NCBI RefSeq assembly: GCF_017745675.1
Contig: NZ_JAFLJM010000001.1
Coordinates: forward strand, 186,001-250,000
Source of the DNA: Alkalihalobacillus sp. BA299
Lineage (GTDB): Bacteria > Bacillota > Bacilli > Bacillales > Bacillaceae_F
Length of the DNA stretch: 64,000 bases
Reading direction: 5' to 3'
Made by a program: the position numbers and the translations under genes. The notes beneath the pieces were generated by a model. The model was not told where the DNA came from. It saw only the letters and a list, made by a program, of their open reading frames with translations, and did no database searches. Position 1 is the stretch's first letter. Each line of letters starts with the position of its first letter. Positions 7,718 to 15,860 of this stretch are shown piece by piece.

Positions 7718-9163
7718 ATGAGTTTAACAGAAAAAGTATCGCTTTTAGTAGAAAACAAAAAAGAGCAGATCATAAAATTAAGTGACCAGGTTTGGGAATT
7801 TGCCGAGACTCGGTTTGAAGAGTTTCAGTCCGCTCAATTATTTATTGAGACGCTTGAACGAGAAGGGTTTGCAGTAGAAAAAGAAGTTGCTGGGCTTGAA
7901 ACGGGTTTTATCGGAAGCTTTGGGAATGGACATCCTATTATTGCAGTGCTGGGCGAATTTGATGCATTAGCAGGGCTCAGCCAAAAAGAAGGGATTGCAA
8001 ACTATGAACCTATTACACAAGGAGGAAGTGGACACGGGTGCGGACATAATTTATTAGGTGCAGGGGCTTTGGCAGCAGCGATTGCCGTTAAGGATTATAT
8101 GGAAGAAAATCACCTTCCAGGAACGATTCGCTTTTACGGTTGTCCTGCCGAAGAAAGTGGGTATGGGAAAACTTTTATGGCAAGGGAAGGACTTTTTCAA
8201 GATGTCGATACTGCATTTTGTTGGCACCCAGCAACGATAAATGCAGTCATGCATACGTCTTCCAATGCTGTGATTCATGGCCATTTTTCCTTTAAAGGCC
8301 GCAGCTCTCATGCTGCAGCTTCTCCCCATTTAGGAAGAAGTGCCTTAGATGCGGTTGAACTTATGAATGTTGGTGTGAACTATATGCGAGAGCATATGAT
8401 TGATGAAGCTAGAGTTCATTATGCGATTACGAATACAGGGGGATTAGCACCAAATGTAGTCCAGCCTGAAGCAGAGGTAACCTATTTGATACGTGCTCCA
8501 CACCCAGATCAAGTGCGAGATTTGTTGGATCGCGTGATTAACATTGCTAAAGGTGCTGCACTAATGACAGAGACAAAGATGAATTATCGTATTGAAGGGG
8601 CTTGTGCTAATCTTATTCCTAATGCGACGCTGGAAAAAGTAATGCATAAACATATGATTTCTTTAGGGTTTCCTGCGGTGACTGATGAGGAAATCAGCTT
8701 TGCAAAAGCTATATACGAATCAACATCAAAAGAGGATAAAATCAGTGCTTCAAAAGAATTAGGCAAAGCTTTAACAGCTCAATTAGAAGAACAACCAATT
8801 GCAGATTTTATTTTACCTTACTCTGAGAAACAAACTTTTATGGCTGGATCTACTGATGTGGCTGATGTAAGTTGGAATGTTCCTACTGCACAATGTGTAA
8901 CATCTACATGGGCATTTTCGACACCGTTCCATACTTGGCAGGCGGTTGCCCAAGGCAAGACATCCTATGCCCATAAAGCAATGCTTCTAGCCGCAAAAAC
9001 GATGGCATGTACGGCGATCGATATGTTAAAAAATCCAGAATTAGTAATGAAGGCAAAAGAAGAACTGCAAGAAAGATTAGCTGGGGATGCATATAGATGC
9101 CTTGTACCAAAAGAAGTAAGTCCTCCAAAAAAGGTTCTCAGTCCTCAATTAACAAATGGATAA
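7718..9163 (+). CDS. abgB: M20 amidohydrolase similar to p-aminobenzoyl-glutamate hydrolase AbgB
   Basis: A 481-residue cytoplasmic zinc amidohydrolase of peptidase family M20, the same length as E. coli AbgB. Signatures shared with AbgB include GHGCGHNLLG (metal His near 106), FYGCPAEESGYGKTFM (catalytic Glu near 145), SSHAAASPHLGRSALDAV, ITNTGGLAPNVVQPEAEV, STDVADVSW and PFHTWQAVAQGKTSYAHK. E. coli AbgB cleaves the folate catabolite p-aminobenzoyl-glutamate together with AbgA; no AbgA or AbgT is present here, so the substrate probably differs. ATG 7718 was chosen over GTG 7709 because of spacing to GGGAG. It is the last gene of the operon and is followed by a terminator. An N-acyl-serine or serine-containing amide is my inferred substrate. 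Confidence 0.85.
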   Translation: MSLTEKVSLLVENKKEQIIKLSDQVWEFAETRFEEFQSAQLFIETLEREGFAVEKEVAGLETGFIGSFGNGHPIIAVLGEFDALAGLSQKEGIANYEPITQGGSGHGCGHNLLGAGALAAAIAVKDYMEENHLPGTIRFYGCPAEESGYGKTFMAREGLFQDVDTAFCWHPATINAVMHTSSNAVIHGHFSFKGRSSHAAASPHLGRSALDAVELMNVGVNYMREHMIDEARVHYAITNTGGLAPNVVQPEAEVTYLIRAPHPDQVRDLLDRVINIAKGAALMTETKMNYRIEGACANLIPNATLEKVMHKHMISLGFPAVTDEEISFAKAIYESTSKEDKISASKELGKALTAQLEEQPIADFILPYSEKQTFMAGSTDVADVSWNVPTAQCVTSTWAFSTPFHTWQAVAQGKTSYAHKAMLLAAKTMACTAIDMLKNPELVMKAKEELQERLAGDAYRCLVPKEVSPPKKVLSPQLTNG

Positions 9164-9178
9164 CAATAACTATTTTAG

Positions 9179-9212
9179 CCCTTTTTGCATCCGTTGCAAA
9201 AAGGGTTTTTTA
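9179..9212 (+). terminator. Terminator of the serine/amidohydrolase operon
   Basis: CCCTTTTTGCA pairs with TGCAAAAAGGG over about 11 bp, followed by TTTTTTATT. The 205 bases that follow hold no supported gene. Confidence 0.9.
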
Positions 9213-9417
9213 TTCATTGAAGGAAGGAAAATAGATGTACTCCACTGCTTGAGGATTTTCCCCCATGTACCTTGGCCTAAACTAGGTAAAGAAGTACCAT
9301 CAGGTAGGATTACTACTCGTTTGGCTAGAGCATCTTTACTGTTCGTTATTTTCTTTCATCCATCAGGCTCGACCCTTCTTTTATTGATTTGTGTATTATA
9401 GAAGGTGAATTTTTACA

Positions 9418-9957
9418 TTATAGTAAATCATTTAATTCAGTATCTGAGTAAATCGAGATTAATACTACAGCTTTCTCATCTCCAATGTTTTTGACAAAGT
9501 GTGGAACACTTGCATTCCAGCTAAAGGAGTCTCCCTGCTCAACAATAACAGAGTCTTCTCCTTGTTCAGCAAGGATTTTTCCTTCCAATACTAGATGGCA
9601 CTCTTCACCCTCGTGGGAATGGGGCTCTCCTATTGTTGCTCCAGGGGGAAATTCTACAATCATCATTCTTAATCCCCCCTTTGAAGTTAAATGCTCGATC
9701 TTAAGGTTATTAAAAGTTGAGTTAGTTCTTAAGTCTTTGCGGACTACACGCATGTGCTGCTTTTTTTCCAACAGTAAGTAAGGTAAGGGAACCCCAAGAA
9801 ATGTAGCAATTGTATTTAATGTACTAATTGAAGGGGAAGTGTTATTGTTTTCAATATTGCTAATGAATCCTTTCGAAAGACCGGTTCCTTCACACATTTG
9901 TGCAATAGTAATTTTTTTTCTCTGACGAATCGCACGAATTTTAGTTCCAATATCCAG
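9418..9957 (-). CDS. XRE-family regulator with C-terminal cupin domain
   Basis: About 180 residues: an N-terminal helix-turn-helix (RQRKKITIAQMCEGTGLSKG, then FISNIENNNTSPSISTL) and a C-terminal cupin barrel (EPHSHEGEECHLVLEGKI, then QGDSFSWNASVPHF) that would sense a small ligand. This architecture is common in regulators of amino acid and polyamine catabolism such as PuuR. The good ribosome binding site AGAGGTGA (minus strand) is spaced for a CTG start at 9957, giving the family N-terminus DIGTKIR. The upstream ATG at 9993 has no ribosome binding site. It lies between the amidohydrolase operon (convergent) and the esterase operon (divergent), and could control either. Confidence 0.8.
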   Translation of the reverse strand: MDIGTKIRAIRQRKKITIAQMCEGTGLSKGFISNIENNNTSPSISTLNTIATFLGVPLPYLLLEKKQHMRVVRKDLRTNSTFNNLKIEHLTSKGGLRMMIVEFPPGATIGEPHSHEGEECHLVLEGKILAEQGEDSVIVEQGDSFSWNASVPHFVKNIGDEKAVVLISIYSDTELNDLL

Positions 9958-10017
9958 TTTAATCACCTCTAAATGTTTACTAATAAAAAACATATTTATA
10001 TATTAGCAAAAAAATTA

Positions 10018-10058
10018 TTGACAATCTATAACCTATATTGTTATCTTATAAATAACAA
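10018..10058 (+). promoter_or_regulatory. SigA promoter overlapped by an inverted repeat
   Basis: TTGACA (10018-10023), 17 bases, TTATCT (10041-10046). The inverted repeat TTGTTA-N9-TAACAA (10038-10058) covers the -10 box and is a candidate operator for the divergently encoded XRE-cupin protein. The start of the esterase gene lies about 180 bases downstream, in an AT-rich stretch that may hold further signals. Confidence 0.45.
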
Positions 10059-10224
10059 ATATTCATATTTAAAAACAAAAAAGTAATCTCTTTCTTTTTT
10101 TTATCTGTTTGTTTCTCAATAAGAATATTTTGTTTCTATATAAATCTTTTTGGTTTTTTTATGAAGGAAAACCTTTAATAAGTAGAGTTTTTTAGGAAAA
10201 TATACGATGAAGGGATGATTAGCT

Positions 10225-10872
10225 GTGAATTCACCAATGATTTATGAACTTCGTAAACCAACTCAGATGGAACCAAATAAAAAATACCCAGCCTTATTTC
10301 TCATGCATGGGATCGGTAGTAATGAACAAAATATGCTGTCCTTAATTGATGGCCTGAAAGATCGTTGCTTCATTTTCAGCGTTCGAGGTCAGTTATCGCA
10401 ACCACCGGGCTACGCTTATTTTACAATTCAGGGATATGGGAAACCGCATAGAGAAGTGTTTGACCATGGAATCAGTCAGCTTAATAGCTTTATTGATTAT
10501 GCAGTGGGACAGTATCAAGTGGATAGTGACCGTTTGTACCTATTAGGGTTTAGTCAAGGTGCGATTGTATCTATGACGCTAGGGCTTACGTTAGGGAATC
10601 GAATTAAGGGAATTGTAGCCCTAAGTGGATATATTCCTGGCTTCGTCAAGGAAGAATATAATATTAAACCAGTCGATCAGCTTTCTTTGTTTATCTCACA
10701 TGGAGAATTTGATAACATTCTACCTTATGAGTGGGGAGTAGAAAGTAATGAGTATTTTAAAAGCTTAAATGCTCAGGTTACCTTTAAATCCTACCCAGAG
10801 GGACATACCGTTTCATTAGAAAATAAACAAGATTTTACGAATTGGCTGCTTGAAGATTTAGCTAAACAATAA
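10225..10872 (+). CDS. Alpha/beta-hydrolase, carboxylesterase/phospholipase family
   Basis: A 215-residue serine hydrolase of the small carboxylesterase type. Visible features are the oxyanion strand FLMHGIGSNEQN (about 26-37), the nucleophile elbow GFSQGA with Ser near 110, the acid in ISHGEFDNILP and the base in YPEGHTVS near residue 190. Start GTG 10225 lies 11 bases after AAGGGA; ATG 10237 is an alternative. It is the first gene of an operon with an extradiol dioxygenase and a DoxX protein. That combination (esterase, ring-cleaving dioxygenase, DoxX) also occurs in the B. subtilis mhq genes for quinone and catechol stress, so a role in detoxifying such compounds is a reasonable inference. 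Confidence 0.75.
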   Translation: MNSPMIYELRKPTQMEPNKKYPALFLMHGIGSNEQNMLSLIDGLKDRCFIFSVRGQLSQPPGYAYFTIQGYGKPHREVFDHGISQLNSFIDYAVGQYQVDSDRLYLLGFSQGAIVSMTLGLTLGNRIKGIVALSGYIPGFVKEEYNIKPVDQLSLFISHGEFDNILPYEWGVESNEYFKSLNAQVTFKSYPEGHTVSLENKQDFTNWLLEDLAKQ

Positions 10873-10888
10873 ATAAGGGAGGAATGAA

Positions 10889-11683
10889 ATGATGCTACCA
10901 TCATTATTTGTTGCACACGGAGCACCATTACTAGCAATTGAGAATAATGAGTATACCCAGTTTTTAGAGCAATTAGGTACGAAATTACCGAAGCCAAAAG
11001 CGGTTGTATTGTTTTCAGCACACTGGGAATCACATACTCAAAAAGTGAGTAAGGTTGATGAATTTGAAACGATCTATGATTTTGGAGGTTTTCCAGAGGC
11101 GTTATACCGTATTAAGTATCCAGCCAAAGGGGATCATTCCGTAACAAGGGAGATAGAAGAATTATTCTTAGCACAAGGTATACCTTATGATGTGGATACG
11201 AAACGCGGTTTAGATCATGGAGCTTGGGTCGTTCTTAAAATGATGTATCCAAGTGCCGATATCCCGGTCATTTCAATGTCTGTAAACCCGAACATTTCAC
11301 CAATGGAGCAATATAATCTTGGGAAATCTCTATTACAGTTAAGACAACAAGACATTTTAATTATTGCAAGTGGGGGTACGGTTCATAACTTAGGAGCATT
11401 AAGAATGACTAGCGATGATGGAACGGTAGATCAATGGGCGTTAGAGTTTGATACATGGTTAGAACATCATCTAACTAAATGGGATTTAGATGCTCTTTTC
11501 AAGTATAACTCCTTAGTTCCAAGTGCTGAATTGGCCGTACCACCCTATGGAACTGAACACTTTATTCCAATATTTTATGCAATGGGTGCAGCAGACGATG
11601 AAAAGAGTGCGAAATTATTGCACCGAAGTTATCGATACGGCAATCTTAGTCACAGTGTTTGGCAATTTGGAGAATCGAAGTAA
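10889..11683 (+). CDS. Class III extradiol dioxygenase, 4,5-DOPA dioxygenase (YgiD) type
   Basis: A 264-residue LigB-superfamily protein related to E. coli YgiD and plant DODA. The metal-binding histidines are visible in FVAHGAP (N-terminus), FSAHWESH (about 44-51), DHGAWVVLKMMYP (about 110) and SGGTVHNLG (about 168). Such enzymes open catechol-type rings with a single metal ion and oxygen. The gene follows the esterase by 16 bases with GGGAGG before the ATG, and precedes a DoxX protein by about 50 bases. The actual aromatic substrate is unknown. Confidence 0.85.
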   Translation: MMLPSLFVAHGAPLLAIENNEYTQFLEQLGTKLPKPKAVVLFSAHWESHTQKVSKVDEFETIYDFGGFPEALYRIKYPAKGDHSVTREIEELFLAQGIPYDVDTKRGLDHGAWVVLKMMYPSADIPVISMSVNPNISPMEQYNLGKSLLQLRQQDILIIASGGTVHNLGALRMTSDDGTVDQWALEFDTWLEHHLTKWDLDALFKYNSLVPSAELAVPPYGTEHFIPIFYAMGAADDEKSAKLLHRSYRYGNLSHSVWQFGESK

Positions 11684-11735
11684 TTAAGCTTGAATCAAAT
11701 TATCTCATAGATAAACATATTAGGAGGAAAATGAA

Positions 11736-12164
11736 ATGATAAATAAACATGAAATTGGAACATTAATTTTAAGAGTTGTATTAGGTTTGACATTCTTTGT
11801 TCATGGATTAGTGAAATTTCAAGGTGGAATCGAAAATATAGTTGGCTGGTTTGACAGCATTGGATTACCAGGATTCTTAGCTTATGGTGTGGCATTATTA
11901 GAACTCATTGGTGGAATCGCGTTAGTTCTTGGTTTATTTAGCAGAGTTGTATCTGGTTTATTAGCCCTATTAATGGTTGGAGCTATCGTAAAAGCAAAAC
12001 TGGCTGTTGGCTTTTTAGGAAATGGTCAAATGGCTGGATACGAACTAGATTTAGCATTTTTGGCCATGGCAGTATTTATTGTGATCAATGGCTCAAAGGC
12101 ATATGCTCTTGATCATGTAATTTTTAAAAGAAAAGAAACCGGAAACGCAACTATTCTAAACTAA
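11736..12164 (+). CDS. DoxX-family membrane protein
   Basis: A 142-residue protein with four membrane helices. The DoxX pattern is clear: LRVVLGLTFFVHGLVKFQGG (about 10-29), then a short loop, then LLELIGGIALVLGLFSRV (about 51-68). DoxX proteins accompany redox and thiol-stress functions; B. subtilis MhqP is one example and sits beside a ring-cleaving dioxygenase. An AGGAGG site lies before the ATG. It is the third gene of the esterase-dioxygenase-DoxX operon. Confidence 0.85.
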   Translation: MINKHEIGTLILRVVLGLTFFVHGLVKFQGGIENIVGWFDSIGLPGFLAYGVALLELIGGIALVLGLFSRVVSGLLALLMVGAIVKAKLAVGFLGNGQMAGYELDLAFLAMAVFIVINGSKAYALDHVIFKRKETGNATILN

Positions 12165-12303
12165 TGTTTCCTAATATGTCTGTATCCGTTTCTGAAGTTA
12201 TAAATGTAAATCCCAAAGTTCATTTAATTAATCACGGATTATATTTACTCCAACGAAGAGAGGCCGTTTGGTAACTTCAATTTCCGATTAATAAATTACT
12301 TCT

Positions 12304-12345
12304 CACAAACAAGAACATATTTAAACTAATATGTTCTCGTTTGTG
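12304..12345. terminator. Long hairpin between convergent genes
   Basis: CACAAACAAGAACATATT pairs with AATATGTTCTCGTTTGTG with one mismatch. There is no clear T-run, but its place between the DoxX gene and the convergent sporulation peptide fits a bidirectional terminator. Confidence 0.6.
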
Positions 12346-12374
12346 TAATCAGTGTTTTTAAAAGGCTCAGCTTT

Positions 12375-12593
12375 TTACTTGCATTTAGGATAGTAAGAAG
12401 CACCTACAATGATTAATAAGATAAACAACACAACAATTAACACAAAGCTATCGGTTCTAGGTGCGGGACAACCGTATCCATAACTAGGAGCCATATAAGT
12501 TGGGTGTGGCGGAATATTCGCTCCCATATAAGGTGCCGCGTTTACGTTAGCTCCCATATAAGGTGCTGCATTAACATTTGCCTCCATGTTCAT
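12375..12593 (-). CDS. YjcZ-family sporulation peptide with N-terminal repeats
   Basis: A 72-residue protein whose C-terminal half holds the hallmark YjcZ/YczN segment DSFVLIVVLFILLIIVGASY, a single membrane helix seen in small sporulation-associated peptides. In front of it is a hydrophilic arm with two exact tandem copies of ANVNAAPYMG and a Pro/Tyr-rich stretch (PPHPTYMAPSYGYGCPAP). Typical YjcZ proteins lack this arm and are only 30-50 residues long. A good AGGAAGT site lies before the ATG on the minus strand. It stands next to the spore coat transglutaminase, which cross-links Lys and Gln. The arm contains no Gln or Lys, so it is not an obvious substrate. Confidence 0.8.
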   Translation of the reverse strand: MNMEANVNAAPYMGANVNAAPYMGANIPPHPTYMAPSYGYGCPAPRTDSFVLIVVLFILLIIVGASYYPKCK

Positions 12594-12686
12594 ACTTCCT
12601 TTCTATATTGTATATATTCACTACATTATACTCACCTAGTTTCAAAATGTCCCGTTCCGCCATGAAAATGGGTGAATGTCACAAGT

Positions 12687-13529
12687 TTATGGACTAATCA
12701 TTTTTTGCAGATAAGTAAGATAGAGTAGAAAGGAAATGGAGTTTTTATTATGGTGGGCGACGATATGTTGTTTTTTATAAGGTGCGTGACCTCTTTGATA
12801 AGTTGATAAATTAGATAAACGCTGAAAGGAAGGGTTGGTGACCAATCTCGTTAAATAAGCAGATTGATCACTCTCTGGACGTCTTTGTGTATTCAAAAAT
12901 TCAATCATTTCTTTAGCAGTCTTTATTCCAAAACCATGGCCAAAAAATTTTCCGTCGCTCATCTCGACAGCGTTTACACCCCTATACCAAGAGGTTTTTG
13001 GATTAAAGTCTGGATTAATGAAATAAACAACATCCCCAGGTAAAAAATGATTCGCATAATAGGTATAAATCCCGAGGTCAGGGTCAGCGTGCCAGCTATA
13101 TAAATAGATTTCTTGAAAGAGGGAGTTAAAAAGAGGTTTTCCAATACTCTTTAGTACGGCATGGTAAAACACGATGATACAAGCTGTTGCACATTCAAAT
13201 GCATACTGTGAACTATTTTGATAAATGTCCAGAATGGCATCCGATGGACTTACGTTAGGCTTTAACAGGAAGCCACCTGCTTTTGTTAATTTCCAGTAGG
13301 TATCATTACACTGAGCATACTGAAAAGTTGTAAACACAGCTTGACTATTATTCATTAGTCTTGCACTTTCTATAATGTTTTTTCGAAGGTTGAGCTCAAA
13401 CAAAAGTTCATGGATAGAAGGATAGGAATATAAGACACGGGTGTCTGACATTCGTTGAATAATCAATTTTTCCATACTTCCAAAGTTCAATTCATTTGGT
13501 TGAAAAGACATCCCAGATACTTGAATCAT
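12687..13529 (-). CDS. tgl: Spore coat protein-glutamine gamma-glutamyltransferase (transglutaminase)
   Basis: A 280-residue homologue of B. subtilis Tgl (245 residues), which forms epsilon-(gamma-glutamyl)lysine cross-links in the spore coat. The catalytic Cys (about 114) lies in YAFECATACIIVFY as in Tgl. Further family segments are NHFLPGDVVYFINPDFNP (about 173-190) and KFFGHGFGIKTAKEMI (about 213-228), with the conserved His. The C-terminus is some 35 residues longer than in B. subtilis and is basic and His-rich. GAAGGGAG precedes the ATG. Expression in the mother cell late in sporulation is expected from the family; I did not identify the promoter with confidence. Confidence 0.93.
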   Translation of the reverse strand: MIQVSGMSFQPNELNFGSMEKLIIQRMSDTRVLYSYPSIHELLFELNLRKNIIESARLMNNSQAVFTTFQYAQCNDTYWKLTKAGGFLLKPNVSPSDAILDIYQNSSQYAFECATACIIVFYHAVLKSIGKPLFNSLFQEIYLYSWHADPDLGIYTYYANHFLPGDVVYFINPDFNPKTSWYRGVNAVEMSDGKFFGHGFGIKTAKEMIEFLNTQRRPESDQSAYLTRLVTNPSFQRLSNLSTYQRGHAPYKKQHIVAHHNKNSISFLLYLTYLQKMISP

Positions 13530-13547
13530 GAAATTCTCCCTTCCAGA

Positions 13548-13667
13548 ATGGTATTGTTCTTATCATATTCGAGTACATTCATTCGTATTGCTATTTATGT
13601 AGGCGCTTTTTTTGTTATTTTATTTGCAGGTTATTTGGTTGGAGGGTTTATTGGAAGACTGACATAA
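13548..13667 (+). CDS. Possible small membrane peptide
   Basis: A 39-residue frame divergent from tgl ends in a single hydrophobic helix (IAIYVGAFFVILFAGYLVGG) with a short basic tail, like many small Bacillus membrane peptides. No convincing ribosome binding site precedes ATG 13548, and the frame also reads upstream through the tgl start. I give it on composition alone. Confidence 0.3.
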   Translation: MVLFLSYSSTFIRIAIYVGAFFVILFAGYLVGGFIGRLT

Positions 13668-13718
13668 AAAATATTTTACTAATGGGTGCTGTAGTTTAAT
13701 AGAAAAATATGATGACAT

Positions 13719-13766
13719 CACAAAAATGCTCAGATAATGTACGATTATTTGAGCATTTTTGTGTGC
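13719..13766 (+). terminator. Strong hairpin terminator
   Basis: CACAAAAATGCTCAGATAAT pairs with ATTATTTGAGCATTTTTGTG with one mismatch across a 5-base loop. A/T-rich flanks allow use from both sides. Confidence 0.8.
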
Positions 13767-13860
13767 GATTTAAACTGTTAATTCTTGAAAGAAAATCCTC
13801 GTTCCTATCGTTACTAAAAATCATATATATAGAGTAAAAGCCTAACAGGAGTAGATATCA

Positions 13861-15120
13861 TTGGATAAACAAAATAGTCGATTTAGATGGGTTGTATTTA
13901 CTTCTGTATTGTTTACTTATTTATTCATGTCGAGCCAACGAACCGCTCCGGGATTGATTACGGACCAAATATTGTTGGATTTTAATGTAACAGCGACAAC
14001 GATTGGGTTACTGACAAGTATCCAATTTTTTGTGTACACTGGGCTGCAAATTCCGATGGGCTTTTTGGCAGATCGTTATGGACCCAATTTTTTTCTAATT
14101 ATGGGTGCCATCCTGACAGGTCTAGGTACCATCATTTATAGTCTTGGCACGCATGAATTTATCTTATTCTTTGCAAGAATATTGATAGGCACGGGGGATG
14201 CGACCATCTGGGTCAATATGGTGTTAATATTGAGCCAATGGTTTAATGCTAAGGAATTTACACGGTTAATTGGTATTACCGCAATGACAGGAAGCCTCGG
14301 CTTTCTTTTGGCGACAGTTCCTTTCTCCTTATTAATTGACTTCCTTGGTTGGAGGGCAGCATTTTTTTCAGCAGGTCTAATGCTATGTTTATGTGCTATT
14401 CTCCTTTATTTTGTTCTCTTAAAAAAACCAAAACAAACTTTATTTATAAGAAAAGAGGTACAACGGGAAAAAATATTGGTTTTACTGCGAAGAATTTTTT
14501 CGAATCGGCAAGCTTGGGCTTTATTCTTTTGCCACTTTGGGATTGTCGGAACGTATGTTGGATTTATCAGTTCGTGGGGAGTGCTCTATGGAATGAATGT
14601 ATATGGAATGGCACGTTCAGATGCCAGTCAGCTTATTATGATTGGTCTGATCGGGGCACTTATAGGTGCTCCTCTGGCTAGTTGGATTTCCAGCCGTTTA
14701 GAAACAATTAAAAAGCCATATGTTATTGTTCACCTCATTCTTTTATTGAGTTGGTCCATCTTTCTTTTCTTTAATGGGAACCCGCCTTTTTCCTTGTTAA
14801 CTCCCCTTTTCTTTATTATAGGTCTTGCATATGGGGCAAATGCGTTAACATTTGCTGCCGTTCGGCAATCTTTTCCGATAAAAGAATCGGGCATTGTCTC
14901 TGGGTTTGCAAATACAGGTGGTTTTTTAAGTGCCGTTTTGCTGCCAAGCATTTTTGGAAAAGTATTGGATCATTTTCAGGCGGTTTCGGGTAGTATAATT
15001 GATGGATATTACTACGGTTTCATCACTCCAGTTGTTTTCTCCATGATCGGCCTAATTGGCGTGACACTGATTAAGGAAAACAGTTTACACTTAACCTGTC
15101 AAGGAGACAATAAAATATGA
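13861..15120 (+). CDS. MFS transporter, 12 membrane helices
   Basis: A 419-residue major facilitator protein. The signature between helices 2 and 3 is present (IPMGFLADRYGPNFFLIMGA, about 62-81), with a large cytoplasmic loop of basic residues near 190-205 between the two six-helix halves. Start is TTG 13861, ten bases after AGGAG; no better ATG exists nearby. Nothing in the neighbourhood names the substrate. A strong terminator follows, so it is a single-gene unit. Confidence 0.85.
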   Translation: MDKQNSRFRWVVFTSVLFTYLFMSSQRTAPGLITDQILLDFNVTATTIGLLTSIQFFVYTGLQIPMGFLADRYGPNFFLIMGAILTGLGTIIYSLGTHEFILFFARILIGTGDATIWVNMVLILSQWFNAKEFTRLIGITAMTGSLGFLLATVPFSLLIDFLGWRAAFFSAGLMLCLCAILLYFVLLKKPKQTLFIRKEVQREKILVLLRRIFSNRQAWALFFCHFGIVGTYVGFISSWGVLYGMNVYGMARSDASQLIMIGLIGALIGAPLASWISSRLETIKKPYVIVHLILLLSWSIFLFFNGNPPFSLLTPLFFIIGLAYGANALTFAAVRQSFPIKESGIVSGFANTGGFLSAVLLPSIFGKVLDHFQAVSGSIIDGYYYGFITPVVFSMIGLIGVTLIKENSLHLTCQGDNKI

Positions 15121-15131
15121 GTATATTAAGC

Positions 15132-15179
15132 AACGGCCTTTTCCTTGTTATTCTTTTGGGAAAGGCCGTTAATTTTTTT
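15132..15179 (+). terminator. Rho-independent terminator of the MFS gene
   Basis: AACGGCCTTTTCC pairs with GGGAAAGGCCGTT, followed by AATTTTTTT. Confidence 0.9.
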
Positions 15180-15247
15180 CTTTGACGAACACATTCACCC
15201 CTTTTGCTCTGAAGTCTATATATACGGAGTGAAAGGAGGTGATAACG

Positions 15248-15454
15248 ATGCTAACGAACTCCCGCTTAATCATTGTGTTCGAAACGGGTGTCAACGAAAT
15301 CGGGGAGCCGATCTTAAAAACGAAGAGCTTTAATAACATTAAAACAGCGTCAACAGACGAACAGTTGAAAGCTGTAGCCGATGCGTTAACACCACTTCAG
15401 GCTTGGACACCGTATAAGATTGAACGAAATAATGTGTATTCTCTTGAAGCTTAA
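15248..15454 (+). CDS. DUF1659 family protein
   Basis: A 68-residue protein of the DUF1659 family, typical of Bacillaceae and Clostridia and of unknown function. The start at ATG 15248 follows the very strong AAGGAGGTGATAACG site. The characteristic pattern is FETGVNEIGEPILKTKSFNN (about 13-32), then a helix with LKAVADALTPLQ. It is followed after 34 bases by a DUF2922 gene, its usual partner, so the two form a small operon. Confidence 0.85.
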   Translation: MLTNSRLIIVFETGVNEIGEPILKTKSFNNIKTASTDEQLKAVADALTPLQAWTPYKIERNNVYSLEA

Positions 15455-15488
15455 ATTCTATGAAAAATAAAGGAAAGGAGGGCTTAGG

Positions 15489-15716
15489 ATGACGAAAAAG
15501 CTAGAGCTCATTTTTGAAAACGAGCAAGCTAAAACAGTAACACTTTCACTGGACACCCCTGTTTACCCAGTCGATCCAGCTGCGGTTAGTGCAGCGAAGG
15601 ATGCGATTATTGCCCAAAACGCGTTTACGTCTTCGGGTGGGAAGCAAGGGGACGGAGCTCTTGCTTCTTTCGTTTGGCTAAACAAAAGAAGCGGCAGTAC
15701 CGTCCCTGTGCTTTAA
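15489..15716 (+). CDS. DUF2922 family protein
   Basis: A 75-residue DUF2922 protein. It begins with the usual MTKKLELIFENEQAKTVTLS strand pair, then a helix (AVSAAKDAIIAQNAF) and ends in the family pattern about 18 residues from the C-terminus. GGAAAGGAGGG precedes the ATG. Function is unknown. It is regularly paired with DUF1659, as here. Confidence 0.85.
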   Translation: MTKKLELIFENEQAKTVTLSLDTPVYPVDPAAVSAAKDAIIAQNAFTSSGGKQGDGALASFVWLNKRSGSTVPVL

Positions 15717-15770
15717 AACGGACCTGCAAGAGTATGGTAACTACAACAAAAAATTTTTAAATCCTAAAAA

Positions 15771-15839
15771 GTGAGTAATTACTTACTTTTTTAATGATTT
15801 GATGTATTATATTAAAAAGAGTACTCCGTAATTACTCAC
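15771..15839 (+). promoter_or_regulatory. Promoter with two TetR-type operator sites
   Basis: The near-perfect palindrome GTGAGTAATTACTTAC (15771-15786) lies upstream, and a second site with the half GTAATTACTCAC (15828-15839) lies just before the ABC gene. Between them TATTAT (15805-15810) is a likely -10 box whose -35 region overlaps the first site. The TetR protein at 17675, in the same operon, is the natural ligand, which gives autorepression of the exporter operon. Confidence 0.65.
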
Positions 15840-15860
15840 TTTAAAATGAGGAGGACATTT

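Noticed and set aside
9156-9401. Open frame behind the M20 amidohydrolase
   Set aside because: It overlaps the end of that gene and runs through the terminator hairpin, has no ribosome binding site, and its protein has no family character.
13455-13547. N-terminal extension of the small membrane peptide into tgl
   Set aside because: These codons are antisense to the conserved start of tgl; only the part from 13548 could be a real gene.
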